Below are positions 44,015-52,360 of a stretch of 64,000 bases of DNA, one piece after another. Both the position numbers and the translations under genes were made by a program. This DNA comes from Bradyrhizobium sp. OK095 (GTDB lineage: Bacteria; Pseudomonadota; Alphaproteobacteria; Rhizobiales; Xanthobacteraceae), in assembly GCF_900109945.1 (NCBI RefSeq), contig NZ_FOBX01000018.1, positions 62,001-126,000 on the forward strand, written 5' to 3'. Every line of letters begins with the position of its first letter. Positions within the stretch are counted from its first letter, which is position 1. A model generated the notes under the pieces. The model ran no database searches. It was not told where the DNA came from and worked only from the letters and a program-made list of their open reading frames with translations.

Positions 44015-45142
44015 ATGAAGATCGCTGTTGCCAAGGAAATCGATCCGTCGGAGCCGCGCGTTGCTGCTTCGCCTGATACGGTGAAGAAGTTCAAGGCGCT
44101 GGGCGCCGAGATCGCCGTTGAGCCGGGCGCCGGCATCAAGTCGGGCCTGCCGGATTCCGAGTTCACCGCCGTGGGCGCCACCGTCAGCGCGGATGCGCTG
44201 AAGGACGCCGACATCATCATCAAGGTGAAGCGCCCCGAGGCCTCCGAGCTTTCGCAATACAAGCGCGGCGCGCTCGTCATTGCCATCATGGACCCCTATG
44301 GCAACGAGGCCGCGCTGAAGGCGATGGCCGATGCCGGCGTCTCCGCCTTCGCGATGGAATTGATGCCGCGCATCACGCGCGCGCAGGTGATGGACGTGCT
44401 GTCCTCGCAGGCCAACCTCGCCGGCTACCGCGCCGTGATCGAGGGCGCCGAGGCCTTCGGCCGCGCCTTCCCGATGATGATGACCGCGGCGGGCACCGTG
44501 CCCGCGGCGAAGGTGTTCGTGATGGGCGTCGGCGTCGCCGGCCTCCAGGCGATCGCGACCGCGCGCCGGCTCGGCGCCGTCGTCACCGCGACCGACGTCC
44601 GGCCCGCGACCAAGGAGCAGGTGGAATCGCTCGGTGCGAAATTCCTCGCCGTCGAGGACGAGGAATTCAAGAACGCGCAGACCGCCGGCGGTTACGCCAA
44701 GGAAATGTCTAGGGAGTACCAGGCCAAGCAGGCAGCGCTCACCGCCGAGCACATCAAGAAGCAGGACATCGTCATCACCACTGCGCTGATTCCGGGCCGG
44801 CCCGCGCCGAAGCTCGTCTCGGCCGAGATGGTCAAGTCGATGAAGCCGGGTTCGGTGCTGGTCGATCTCGCCGTCGAGCGCGGCGGCAATGTCGAGGGTG
44901 CAAGGCCGGGCGAAGTCGCCGAGGTCGATGGCATCAAGATCGTCGGCTACACCAATGTCGCCGGCCGCGTCGCGGCCTCGGCCTCCAGCCTTTACGCGCG
45001 CAATTTGTTCAACTTCATCGAGACCATGGTCGACAAGACCAGCAAGGCGCTCGCGGTCAACTGGGACGATGAACTGGTCAAGGCGACCGCGCTGACCAGG
45101 GACGGCGCCGTCATTCACCCGAACTTCCAGCCGAAGGTTTAA
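44015..45142 (+). CDS. pntAA: NAD(P) transhydrogenase subunit alpha 1
   Basis: A 375-residue soluble subunit (domain I) of the proton-translocating transhydrogenase, which binds NAD(H) on the cytoplasmic face. Together with pntAB and pntB it transfers hydride from NADH to NADP, driven by protons. Typical segments are MKIAVAKEIDPSEPRVAASPDTVKK, the Gly-rich VFVMGVGVAGLQAIATARRLGAVVTATDVRP, and VDLAVERGGNVEG with the mobile loop region. GGAGG precedes the ATG at 44015. The three-gene split form is usual for alphaproteobacteria; in E. coli the first two are fused. Confidence 0.96.
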   Translation: MKIAVAKEIDPSEPRVAASPDTVKKFKALGAEIAVEPGAGIKSGLPDSEFTAVGATVSADALKDADIIIKVKRPEASELSQYKRGALVIAIMDPYGNEAALKAMADAGVSAFAMELMPRITRAQVMDVLSSQANLAGYRAVIEGAEAFGRAFPMMMTAAGTVPAAKVFVMGVGVAGLQAIATARRLGAVVTATDVRPATKEQVESLGAKFLAVEDEEFKNAQTAGGYAKEMSREYQAKQAALTAEHIKKQDIVITTALIPGRPAPKLVSAEMVKSMKPGSVLVDLAVERGGNVEGARPGEVAEVDGIKIVGYTNVAGRVAASASSLYARNLFNFIETMVDKTSKALAVNWDDELVKATALTRDGAVIHPNFQPKV

Positions 45143-45153
45143 GGAGAGCCGCC

Positions 45154-45471
45154 ATGGAGCATGTTGCACAGGTCGTCGATCCCTTCGTCTTCCGGTTGTC
45201 GATTTTCGTACTGGCCGTTTTCGTCGGCTATTTCGTGGTGTGGTCGGTGACCCCCGCGCTGCATACGCCGCTGATGAGCGTGACCAACGCGATCTCCTCG
45301 GTGATCGTGGTCGGCGCACTGCTGGCAGGCGGCGTCGCCAATGTTTCGAGCGGCTCGGGCTGGGCACGCGCCTTCGGTTTCGTCGCGCTGATCTTTGCCT
45401 GCATCAATATCTTCGGCGGCTTCCTTGTCACCCAGCGCATGCTGGCGATGTACAAGAAGAAGTCGAAGTAA
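45154..45471 (+). CDS. pntAB: NAD(P) transhydrogenase subunit alpha 2 (membrane)
   Basis: A 105-residue membrane subunit with three to four helices (FRLSIFVLAVFVGYFVVW; NAISSVIVVGALLAGG; FGFVALIFACINIFGGFLVTQRMLAMY), corresponding to the first part of the membrane domain II. The conserved segment TPLMSVTNAISS is the proton-path region. It begins 11 bases after pntAA and ends in the Lys-rich KKKSK. pntB follows after about 40 bases. Confidence 0.95.
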   Translation: MEHVAQVVDPFVFRLSIFVLAVFVGYFVVWSVTPALHTPLMSVTNAISSVIVVGALLAGGVANVSSGSGWARAFGFVALIFACINIFGGFLVTQRMLAMYKKKSK

Positions 45472-45510
45472 GCGGCCACCTCGGGCTGATGGGATCAATG
45501 GGGACCTGAG

Positions 45511-46911
45511 ATGAGCGCCAACCTCTCTGCATTTTTGTATCTCGTGGCGGGAGTGCTGTTCATCCTGTCGCTGCGCGGGCTGTCGAGCCCGGCTTCGTCG
45601 CGCCAGGGCAATTTGTTCGGCATGATCGGCATGGCGATCGCGGTCGCCACCACGCTCGCCAACCATCCGCCGGCAGACGGCCTCGCCTGGCTGCTCGTCA
45701 TTCTCGGCATCGCTATCGGCGGCTCTATCGGCGCGGTCGTCGCGCGACGGGTGCCGATGACCTCGATGCCGGAACTGGTCGCCGCCTTCCACTCGCTTGT
45801 CGGCATGGCCGCGGTGCTGGTCGCCGCCGGCGCGTTCTACGCGCCCGAGGCCTTCGACATCGGCACGCCCGGCAACATCCATCCGCAGAGCCTTGTCGAA
45901 ATGTCGCTCGGCGTCGCCATCGGCGCGCTGACCTTCACCGGCTCGGTGATCGCGTTCCTGAAGCTGTCCGCGCGGATGAGCGGCGCGCCGATCATCCTGC
46001 CGTTCCGCCACATCATCAACGTTGCGCTGGCGATCGCGCTCGTCGTCTTCATCGTCGGTCTCGTGATGTCGGGCAGCGCGCTCGACTTCTGGCTGATCGT
46101 CATGATCGCGCTGGCGCTCGGCGTGCTCATGATCATCCCGATCGGCGGCGCCGACATGCCGGTCGTGATCTCGATGCTGAACTCGTATTCGGGCTGGGCC
46201 GCGGCCGGCATCGGCTTCACGCTCGGCAACTCCGCGCTGATCATCACCGGCGCGCTGGTCGGTTCATCCGGCGCGATCCTGTCCTACATTATGTGCCACG
46301 CGATGAACCGGTCCTTCATCTCGGTCATCCTCGGCGGCTTCGGCGGCGAGACCGCGGCGGCCGGCGGCGGCAGCAGCGGCGAGCAGAAGCCGGTGAAGCT
46401 CGGCTCGGCCGACGATGCCGCCTTCATCATGAAGAACGCCCAGAAGGTCATCATCGTGCCCGGCTACGGCATGGCGGTGGCGCAGGCCCAGCATGCGCTG
46501 CGCGAAATGGGCGACATCCTGAAGAAGGAAGGCGTCGAGGTGAAATACGCCATTCACCCGGTCGCCGGCCGCATGCCCGGCCACATGAACGTGCTGCTGG
46601 CTGAGGCCAACGTGCCCTATGACGAGGTGTTCGAGCTCGAGGACATCAACTCCGAATTCGCGCAGGCCGATATCGCCTTCGTGATCGGCGCCAACGACGT
46701 CACCAACCCGGCGGCCGAAGACGACAAGACCTCGCCGATCTACGGCATGCCGGTGCTCCAGGTCTGGAAGGCCGGTACCGTCATGTTCATCAAGCGCTCG
46801 CTCGCCTCTGGCTACGCCGGCATCGACAATCCGCTGTTCTATCGCGACAACACCATGATGCTGCTCGGCGACGCCAAGAAGGTCACCGAGAGCATCGTCA
46901 AGGCGATGTAG
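45511..46911 (+). CDS. pntB: NAD(P) transhydrogenase subunit beta
   Basis: A 466-residue protein that completes the membrane domain with eight to nine helices and carries the NADP(H)-binding domain III at its C-terminus (about residues 300-466). Known motifs include FHSLVGMAAVLVA, GADMPVVISMLNSYSGWAAAGIGFTLGN and VIIVPGYGMAVAQAQHALREMGDIL. AIHPVAGRMPGHMNVLLAEANVPYDEVFELEDIN, VIGANDVTNPAA and the final GDAKK also match. Length and motif order are standard. It ends 21 bases before a hydrolase gene, with a hairpin between. Confidence 0.97.
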   Translation: MSANLSAFLYLVAGVLFILSLRGLSSPASSRQGNLFGMIGMAIAVATTLANHPPADGLAWLLVILGIAIGGSIGAVVARRVPMTSMPELVAAFHSLVGMAAVLVAAGAFYAPEAFDIGTPGNIHPQSLVEMSLGVAIGALTFTGSVIAFLKLSARMSGAPIILPFRHIINVALAIALVVFIVGLVMSGSALDFWLIVMIALALGVLMIIPIGGADMPVVISMLNSYSGWAAAGIGFTLGNSALIITGALVGSSGAILSYIMCHAMNRSFISVILGGFGGETAAAGGGSSGEQKPVKLGSADDAAFIMKNAQKVIIVPGYGMAVAQAQHALREMGDILKKEGVEVKYAIHPVAGRMPGHMNVLLAEANVPYDEVFELEDINSEFAQADIAFVIGANDVTNPAAEDDKTSPIYGMPVLQVWKAGTVMFIKRSLASGYAGIDNPLFYRDNTMMLLGDAKKVTESIVKAM

Positions 46912-46928
46912 CGCCGGAGAGCCGGCGC
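46911..46928 (+). promoter_or_regulatory. Small hairpin before the hydrolase start
   Basis: GCGCCGG and CCGGCGC (46911-46917, 46922-46928) pair perfectly around AGAG, which is the only purine-rich stretch before the ATG at 46933. The ribosome site of the hydrolase may therefore be held in a loop, and the hairpin follows the pntB stop directly. Confidence 0.4.
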
Positions 46929-46932
46929 AACG

Positions 46933-47733
46933 ATGACATTCCTGAAATGGATCGCCATCGTCGTTGCCGCCGGCTATTGCGCCGGTCTCGTCCTGCTTTT
47001 CGTGAAGCAGCGTGCCATGCTGTTTCCGATCCCGACCACTGAGCGCACCGCGCCCGCCGCGGCGGGATTTCCGCAGGCCGAGGAACACGTCCTCACGACA
47101 TCGGACGGCGAGAAGGTCATCGTCTGGCACGTGCCGGCAAAGCCCGGCCATGCGGTGGTGCTGTTCTTCCACGGCAACGGCGATTTCCTTGCAGGGCGCG
47201 TCAGCCGCTTCAAGGGTATCACGGCCGACGGCACGGGCCTCATCGCGCTGTCCTATCGCGGCTACGCCGGCTCGACCGGCGCGCCGAGCGAGCAGGGCCT
47301 GTTGCAGGACGCCGCGGCCGCTTACGCCTTTGCGACAGAGCGCTATGACCCCCGGCGTATCGTCGCCTGGGGCTTCTCGCTCGGGACTGGCGTTGCAGTC
47401 GCCGTCGCCTCCCAGCAACCGGTCGGCAAGCTGATTCTGGAAGCTCCCTACACGTCGACGGTCGACGTTGCCGCTTCGCTCTTTCGCTTCATTCCGATTC
47501 GCCTCCTGATGCGCGACCAGTTTCACTCCGACGAGCGGATTGCGCGCGTTGCAGTGCCGCTGCTGATCATGCACGGCACGAATGATCCGGCTATTCCCAT
47601 CACGTTCGGCGAACGCCTGTTTGCTCTTGCGCAAGAACCGAAGAAGCTGGTGCGGTTTCCCGGCGGAGGCCACGAAAATCTCGATGATTTCGGGGCTTTG
47701 GAGACCGCGCGAAACTTCATCAATGGGTCCTGA
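46933..47733 (+). CDS. Membrane-anchored alpha/beta hydrolase (BEM46/ABHD13-like)
   Basis: A 266-residue serine hydrolase. An N-terminal helix (FLKWIAIVVAAGYCAGLVLLFV) anchors it. The fold has the oxyanion region VLFFHGNGDFLAGR, a nucleophile elbow GFSLGTG, the acidic residue in MHGTNDPAIP and the His in PGGGHENLDD. This matches the BEM46/ABHD13-type group, whose substrates are mostly unknown. It probably faces the periplasm or the membrane surface. It follows the transhydrogenase operon closely but has no evident link to it. Confidence 0.88.
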   Translation: MTFLKWIAIVVAAGYCAGLVLLFVKQRAMLFPIPTTERTAPAAAGFPQAEEHVLTTSDGEKVIVWHVPAKPGHAVVLFFHGNGDFLAGRVSRFKGITADGTGLIALSYRGYAGSTGAPSEQGLLQDAAAAYAFATERYDPRRIVAWGFSLGTGVAVAVASQQPVGKLILEAPYTSTVDVAASLFRFIPIRLLMRDQFHSDERIARVAVPLLIMHGTNDPAIPITFGERLFALAQEPKKLVRFPGGGHENLDDFGALETARNFINGS

Positions 47734-47793
47734 GGGCTGACGGGCGCGATCTTCTCGCGCATAATCGGTCTCCCAGTTGAAGGAATCGCCTGC

Positions 47794-48891
47794 ATGAGCG
47801 CACACGGACCGATGCCGCGGTCGTCATGGATCTTCCCCGCTCTGGCGGTGCTGCTGTTCCTGATCGTCACTGCGACCGGCTATGGCTTCACCCTGTCGGC
47901 CGGCGGCGCCGCCTTTGCGGTCGTCCTGCTGGTGATCCTGTTCGGCACCGTGTTCGCGGCCGTTCATCATTCCGAGGTGATCGCCGAGCGGATCGGCGAG
48001 CCTTACGGCACGCTGCTGCTGACGCTCGCGGTCACCATCATCGAGGTTGCGCTGATCACCACGATCATGCTCGGCGACAAGCCGGCGCCGGAGCTCGCGC
48101 GCGACACCGTGTTCTCGGTCGTGATGATCGTCTGCAACGGCCTCGTCGGCATTTGCGTGTTCATCGGCGGCATGCGCTACCGCGAGCAGGGCTTTCAGGT
48201 CTCGGGCGCCAATGTCTATCTCAGCGTGCTGATTGCAATGGCGACCCTCACGCTGATCATGCCCAACTACACGCTGACGACGCCGGGCCCGTTCTTTTCG
48301 GCGCTTCAGCTCGGCTTCGTCGACCTCGTGACGATCGTGCTCTACGGCGTGTTCCTCTACACCCAGACTGTCCTGCACAAGGACTATTTCGTCCACGAGA
48401 GGGCGGATGGCGAGGGCGGGGAGACGCATTTGTCCGGCAAGATGCTGGTGCTCAGCATCGTTTTGCTGCTGATCTCGCTGCTGGCCGTGGTTCTCCTCGC
48501 CAAGAAGTTCTCGCTGGTGGTCGATGCCGTCGCGGTCAGGATCGGCGCCCCGCCGGCGTTTGCGGGCCTTCTGGTCGCGCTCCTGATCCTCCTGCCGGAG
48601 GGTGTCTCGGCAGTCGCGGCCGCCCGCAAGAACGACCTCCAGAAGAGCATCAATTTGGCGCTCGGTTCGTCGCTTGCCACCATCGGCCTGACCATTCCGG
48701 CGGTCGGGCTCGCCACCTATGCGTTCGACCAGCCGCTCGTGCTCGGCCTCAATCCCCAGAACACGGCGCTATTGGTCCTGACATTCTTGCTGAGCATGCT
48801 GACCTTCGGCACGGGCAGGACCAATGTCCTGTTCGGGCTGGTCCATATGGTGGTATTTGCTGTCTACGTGTTCATGGTTTTCGTGCCCTGA
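47794..48891 (+). CDS. chaA: ChaA-like cation/proton antiporter
   Basis: A 365-residue inner-membrane exchanger of the calcium/cation antiporter superfamily with about eleven helices. The two inverted repeats carry the family motifs: GEPYGTLLLTLAVTIIEVALI in the first and LLILLPEGVSAVAAARKNDLQKSINLALGSSLATIGLTIPAVG in the second, each with the ion-binding acidic residue. An acidic cytoplasmic loop (KDYFVHERADGEGGE) separates them. It exports sodium, calcium or potassium in exchange for protons in E. coli ChaA; here the ion is not known. AAGGA precedes the ATG. Confidence 0.92.
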   Translation: MSAHGPMPRSSWIFPALAVLLFLIVTATGYGFTLSAGGAAFAVVLLVILFGTVFAAVHHSEVIAERIGEPYGTLLLTLAVTIIEVALITTIMLGDKPAPELARDTVFSVVMIVCNGLVGICVFIGGMRYREQGFQVSGANVYLSVLIAMATLTLIMPNYTLTTPGPFFSALQLGFVDLVTIVLYGVFLYTQTVLHKDYFVHERADGEGGETHLSGKMLVLSIVLLLISLLAVVLLAKKFSLVVDAVAVRIGAPPAFAGLLVALLILLPEGVSAVAAARKNDLQKSINLALGSSLATIGLTIPAVGLATYAFDQPLVLGLNPQNTALLVLTFLLSMLTFGTGRTNVLFGLVHMVVFAVYVFMVFVP

Positions 48892-48914
48892 AGCAATTCC
48901 CCAGGAGAGTTCCG

Positions 48915-49199
48915 ATGCTTGCCGCCAAGTCCGAGGTCCAGATCGACAACGACGAGGTCCGGGTGACCGAATGGCGGCTCGCCCCGGGCAGCGCGACCGG
49001 GCATCACACCCATGGCATGGACTATGTCATCGTTCCCGTCGTTGCCGGCGAAATGACCATCGTGGCGCCCAATGGGGAGCGTTCCAAGGCGCAGCTCGCG
49101 GCCGGAAAATCTTACTTCCGCAAGACCGGCGTCCAACACGACGTACTTAACGAAACCTCAACCGAGATCGTGTTCCTTGAGATCGAGCTGAAGCCGTAA
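48915..49199 (+). CDS. Cupin domain protein
   Basis: A 94-residue single-domain cupin. The first motif is RLAPGSATGHHTHGMDYVIVPVVAGE, with two or three His as possible metal ligands and a Glu-type ligand further on; the second motif (AGKSYFRKTGVQHDVLNET) supplies the last His. Such small proteins may bind metal or act as isomerases or dioxygenases, and this one is not assigned. It follows the antiporter gene by 23 bases with a GGAGAG site, so the two may be co-transcribed. Confidence 0.87.
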   Translation: MLAAKSEVQIDNDEVRVTEWRLAPGSATGHHTHGMDYVIVPVVAGEMTIVAPNGERSKAQLAAGKSYFRKTGVQHDVLNETSTEIVFLEIELKP

Positions 49200-49292
49200 T
49201 GCACGCGTAACCTTTGCCATCGATCCGTCGCAGTTGATCCCTTACAATGCCCCAAAGTTCCCGCATCTGATCGCGCGGGGAGTGGCCGAGAA

Positions 49293-50234
49293 ATGCTGAA
49301 ATACCTCGCTAAAATCTCGATGGATATCTTACCCTCGGTGCTCGCAACGATCATCGGGGCCTACATCGTTAACCACTACATCAACGCCAAGCCGGCGGCT
49401 GATACCCCTGCGGCTATCGTTGCGCCTGCCGAGGCCGGCAAGAATGGCAAGCCTGCCGACACCGCCAGCCTTCCCGCTCCTGGCGTCAAGGCCAAGGGCG
49501 TCTCAGAGAAGAACGTGATCGAGAAGGCGGCGGTCGAGAAGCCTGCCGACAAGTCCGAGACCAAGACTGCTGACACCAAGACTGCGGACATCAAGGCTGC
49601 GGACACCAAGGCTGCGGACGTTGCTCCCTCCGACACTGCTTCGCACGGCCGCGCCCCGGCACGTGAGAAGGCGGCCGCCAAGTCGACCCCGGCTCCCACC
49701 GCTCCGGTGGTTGAAGCCAATTCGGCGCCGGCTGCTGCATCCCAGGCCGCGACCCCCGACGCCAACGATCTGGCGCGCGCCGCCATCGAGCGCCTTCGTA
49801 AGTCGCCTGAGGGCAAAGCTGCCGAAAAGGCAGCCGAGGCCAAATCTACCGAGACCAAGCCGGTCGAGCGGACCCCTGAGCCCGTGATGCGCGAAGCCGT
49901 CCGCATCCCCGAGGCCCCGCGAATCGTCACGACCGAGCCGTCCACGGTGCGTCCGCTGCCGCCGCCGATCACTGTGTCGACGCCCGCACCGGAGGCCTAT
50001 GGCAATGGCGGCTCGTCGCCGTCCTACACGGCCTCGGTCGGCAACGACGACCCGAATCGGATGACGCCACCGGCTGACATTCCCGTGCCGGTGATCGCGC
50101 CGCCGCTCGACCTGCGCGCCGATGCTGGTGCAACCATGCCGCGGCCGAAGAAGACCAACGTCGCGGACGAGATGCTGTCGGGCATGAAGTCGATGTTCCA
50201 CTCCGTCCTGCCGAAGAGCTCCACCCCCGACTAA
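49293..50234 (+). CDS. Membrane-anchored Ala/Lys/Pro-rich protein
   Basis: A 313-residue protein of unknown function. It has an N-terminal hydrophobic helix (ISMDILPSVLATIIGAYIVNHYI) that anchors it, then a long low-complexity region. Residues about 80-115 contain a short tandem repeat of the type KTADTK-TADIKAAD-TKAADV. Further parts are rich in Ala, Pro, Glu and Lys, with a conserved-looking C-terminal segment (KTNVADEMLSGMKSMFHSVLPKS). It may span the periplasm like TolA-type proteins, but this is only compositional. No close family is known to me. Confidence 0.7.
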   Translation: MLKYLAKISMDILPSVLATIIGAYIVNHYINAKPAADTPAAIVAPAEAGKNGKPADTASLPAPGVKAKGVSEKNVIEKAAVEKPADKSETKTADTKTADIKAADTKAADVAPSDTASHGRAPAREKAAAKSTPAPTAPVVEANSAPAAASQAATPDANDLARAAIERLRKSPEGKAAEKAAEAKSTETKPVERTPEPVMREAVRIPEAPRIVTTEPSTVRPLPPPITVSTPAPEAYGNGGSSPSYTASVGNDDPNRMTPPADIPVPVIAPPLDLRADAGATMPRPKKTNVADEMLSGMKSMFHSVLPKSSTPD

Positions 50235-50246
50235 GGCGGCGGCCCC

Positions 50247-50870
50247 TCAGCCGCCGACGCGGGCGAGGCCGCTGCGGGCGGCATCGTCGCGTGGACGCAG
50301 AGCGACCGCCTTGTTGTAGGAGGCTGCCGCCTTGGCCTTGTCGCCCAGCCGTTCATAAGCCTGTCCCCGCGCAGTCCAGACCTGAGCATTGTGCGGATCG
50401 GCTTCGGAGGCCTCATCGAGATCGGCCGCCGCTTCCTTGATCTTGCCGAGAGCGAGATAGCTGGTGGCGCGGCCGAGCAGCGGCTCGACCTTTTGCGGAT
50501 TGAGCCCGTTGGCAGCGCTGAAATCGGCGACCGCGAAATCGTGCTCGTTGTTGCCTTGGTAGATCAGCGCGCGGCCATAGAGCGCCTGCGCATTGTAAGG
50601 ATCGAGCCCGACGGCGCGATTGAACTCGTCCAGCGCGGCGGCCGTCTCGCCTGACTTGGCCAGGGCTTGGGCCTTTGCGGTGTGGGCCTGGGCTTCGGTG
50701 ACGTTACCGGCGCTGACCGCGCTCTCCGCGGCGGCGGCTGCCTTGGGCGCCTCCTGCGGCTTGTCCTTCTCCGGCATCAGGGAGCCCAGGTCGAAGGAGC
50801 AGCCGCATAGCGCAATCCCCATTAAACCGAGCGCGAGCGGCTGACGCCAGATCCGGCGTAGTTGCGCCAT
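50247..50870 (-). CDS. TPR-repeat lipoprotein
   Basis: A 207-residue exported protein. The signal sequence ends in the lipobox LCGC (lipidated Cys24), preceded by RIWRQPLALGLMGIA. Four to five tetratricopeptide repeats follow (about residues 60-205), for example AKSGETAAALDEFNRAVGLDPYNAQALYGRALIYQ and LGDKAKAAASYNKAVALRPRDDAARSGLARVGG. It probably serves as a scaffold in the periplasm. The start at 50870 gives the shortest good lipoprotein signal; a start at 50897 would add nine residues. It converges on the preceding gene with 12 bases between stops. Confidence 0.87.
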   Translation of the reverse strand: MAQLRRIWRQPLALGLMGIALCGCSFDLGSLMPEKDKPQEAPKAAAAAESAVSAGNVTEAQAHTAKAQALAKSGETAAALDEFNRAVGLDPYNAQALYGRALIYQGNNEHDFAVADFSAANGLNPQKVEPLLGRATSYLALGKIKEAAADLDEASEADPHNAQVWTARGQAYERLGDKAKAAASYNKAVALRPRDDAARSGLARVGG

Positions 50871-50959
50871 GCTGCGCTCAGGGAAAGGGGAGGCCATCTA
50901 CGGTTCGCTCGCGCTGGTGCCGCATGGTAGTGCCCCGTCCCAGAAAGGCACCGCTCACA

Positions 50960-50988
50960 AAACAATAACGCGGGCCAAGGGCCCGCGT
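50960..50988 (-). terminator. Terminator after rpsU
   Basis: ACGCGGGCC and GGCCCGCGT (50968-50976, 50980-50988) pair perfectly around AAG. On the reverse strand the hairpin is followed by TATTGTTTT. It ends the leftward rpsU transcript. Confidence 0.85.
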
Positions 50989-51021
50989 CATCGAAAACTC
51001 AGTCTTGCAAGTCCGGCAAAA

Positions 51022-51336
51022 TCAGCGCGGTCCGCGCGGACCTGCACCTGCACCAGCTCCTGCGCCCGGACCACCACGGCCGCCGCGATCACCACCGGGG
51101 CCGGCGCCGAACACCGGCTTCGGCTTCATCGGCAGCAGACCTTCGCGCTGCAGCTTCTTGCGGGCCAGCTTGCGCGCGCGGCGCACGGCTTCGGCCTTTT
51201 CGCGGGCCTTCTTCTCGGAGGGCTTTTCGTAATGACCGCGGAGCTTCATCTCGCGGAAAATTCCCTCGCGCTGCATCTTCTTCTTCAGCGCCTTGAGGGC
51301 TTGGTCGACATTGTTATCGCGAACGAGAACCTGCAC
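51022..51336 (-). CDS. rpsU: 30S ribosomal protein S21 with Gly/Arg-rich tail
   Basis: A 104-residue form of bS21, which helps the small subunit pair with the Shine-Dalgarno sequence. The core (about residues 1-75) is standard: MQVLVRDNNVDQALKALKKKMQREGIFREMKLRGHYEKPSEKKAREKAEAVRRARKLARKK. The tail (about 75-104) is Gly/Arg/Pro-rich (GGDRGGRGGPGAGAGAGAGPRG), beyond the usual 70 residues and unlike most bS21. It starts with GTG at 51336, after GAGGA. Its terminator and upstream spacing indicate a single-gene transcript. Confidence 0.94.
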   Translation of the reverse strand: MQVLVRDNNVDQALKALKKKMQREGIFREMKLRGHYEKPSEKKAREKAEAVRRARKLARKKLQREGLLPMKPKPVFGAGPGGDRGGRGGPGAGAGAGAGPRGPR

Positions 51337-51601
51337 GCGGCATCCTCTTCAGTGGATCGGATTTGAATTCTGGTAAGACAAAGGGGATGGCGAAAACGCG
51401 CAAGCCCTTAACCTTGAGGGCGCGGATGTATCAGACAAACCCAGACATGTCCACCTGTGAAGCGGGCTTTCGGGCCAAGTTACGCCATTAAATGGGGTGA
51501 AAAACCCACTGTACGGACGCAATTTGGGTGATTTGGCGCTAAAAGGCGGGCCGTTTTCCGGAAAGTTGATCCGGAGAGACTTGAATCAGGGGAGACGCCA
51601 C

Positions 51602-52324
51602 ATGGATATGAAGAAATACGCGGCCGAGGCAATCGGCACATTCTGGCTCACATTCGCAGGCTGCGGCAGCGCGGTGATCGCGGCCGGTTTCCCGCAGGTC
51701 GGGATCGGCCTGGTCGGCGTGTCCCTGGCTTTCGGCTTGAGCGTCGTCACCATGGCCTATGCGATCGGCCACATCTCGGGCTGTCATCTCAATCCGGCCG
51801 TCACGGTCGGCCTTGCCGCCGGCGGGCGCTTTCCGGCCGGCCAGATCCTGCCTTACGTGATCGCGCAGGTCTGCGGCGCCATCGTCGCCGCCGAGCTGCT
51901 CTACATCATCGCAAGCGGTGCCCCCGGCTTCGACGTCACCAAGGGCTTTGCGTCGAACGGGTACGACGCGCATTCGCCGGGGCAGTACAGCCTCGTCGCC
52001 TGCTTCGTCACCGAGGTGGTGATGACCATGATGTTCCTGTTCGTCATCATGGGCGCCACCCACGGTCGCGCGCCGGCGGGCTTTGCGCCGCTCGCGATCG
52101 GGCTCGCACTGGTGATGATCCATCTCGTCAGCATTCCCGTCACCAACACCTCGGTGAACCCGGCGCGCAGCACGGGCCCCGCGCTGTTCGTCGGCGGCTG
52201 GGCGCTGTCGCAGCTCTGGTTGTTCTGGGTCGCACCGCTGATCGGCGGCGCGCTGGGCGGGGTGGTCTATCGCTGGCTCAGTGATGAGCCCTCGGGCGTC
52301 GTCGCGGGCGTGAAGACGGCGTAA
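51602..52324 (+). CDS. aqpZ: Aquaporin Z
   Basis: A 240-residue water channel with six membrane helices and two half-helices that carry the NPA boxes: HLNPAVTVGLAAGGRF and TSVNPARSTGPALF. The sequence around them (GISGCHLNPAVT and NPARSTGP, with Arg after the second NPA) and GHISGC fit the water-selective AqpZ type rather than a glycerol channel. It likely eases rapid water flow on osmotic shock. GGGGAGA precedes the ATG at 51602; upstream in-frame starts add a region without conservation. Confidence 0.95.
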   Translation: MDMKKYAAEAIGTFWLTFAGCGSAVIAAGFPQVGIGLVGVSLAFGLSVVTMAYAIGHISGCHLNPAVTVGLAAGGRFPAGQILPYVIAQVCGAIVAAELLYIIASGAPGFDVTKGFASNGYDAHSPGQYSLVACFVTEVVMTMMFLFVIMGATHGRAPAGFAPLAIGLALVMIHLVSIPVTNTSVNPARSTGPALFVGGWALSQLWLFWVAPLIGGALGGVVYRWLSDEPSGVVAGVKTA

Positions 52325-52360
52325 TTGCCAAGCGGGATCGCGGCATTCGCTGCGGTCCCC

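Noticed and set aside
46264..47805. 513-codon reverse frame across pntB and the hydrolase
   Set aside because: It spans two good genes and their boundary and shows no family pattern.
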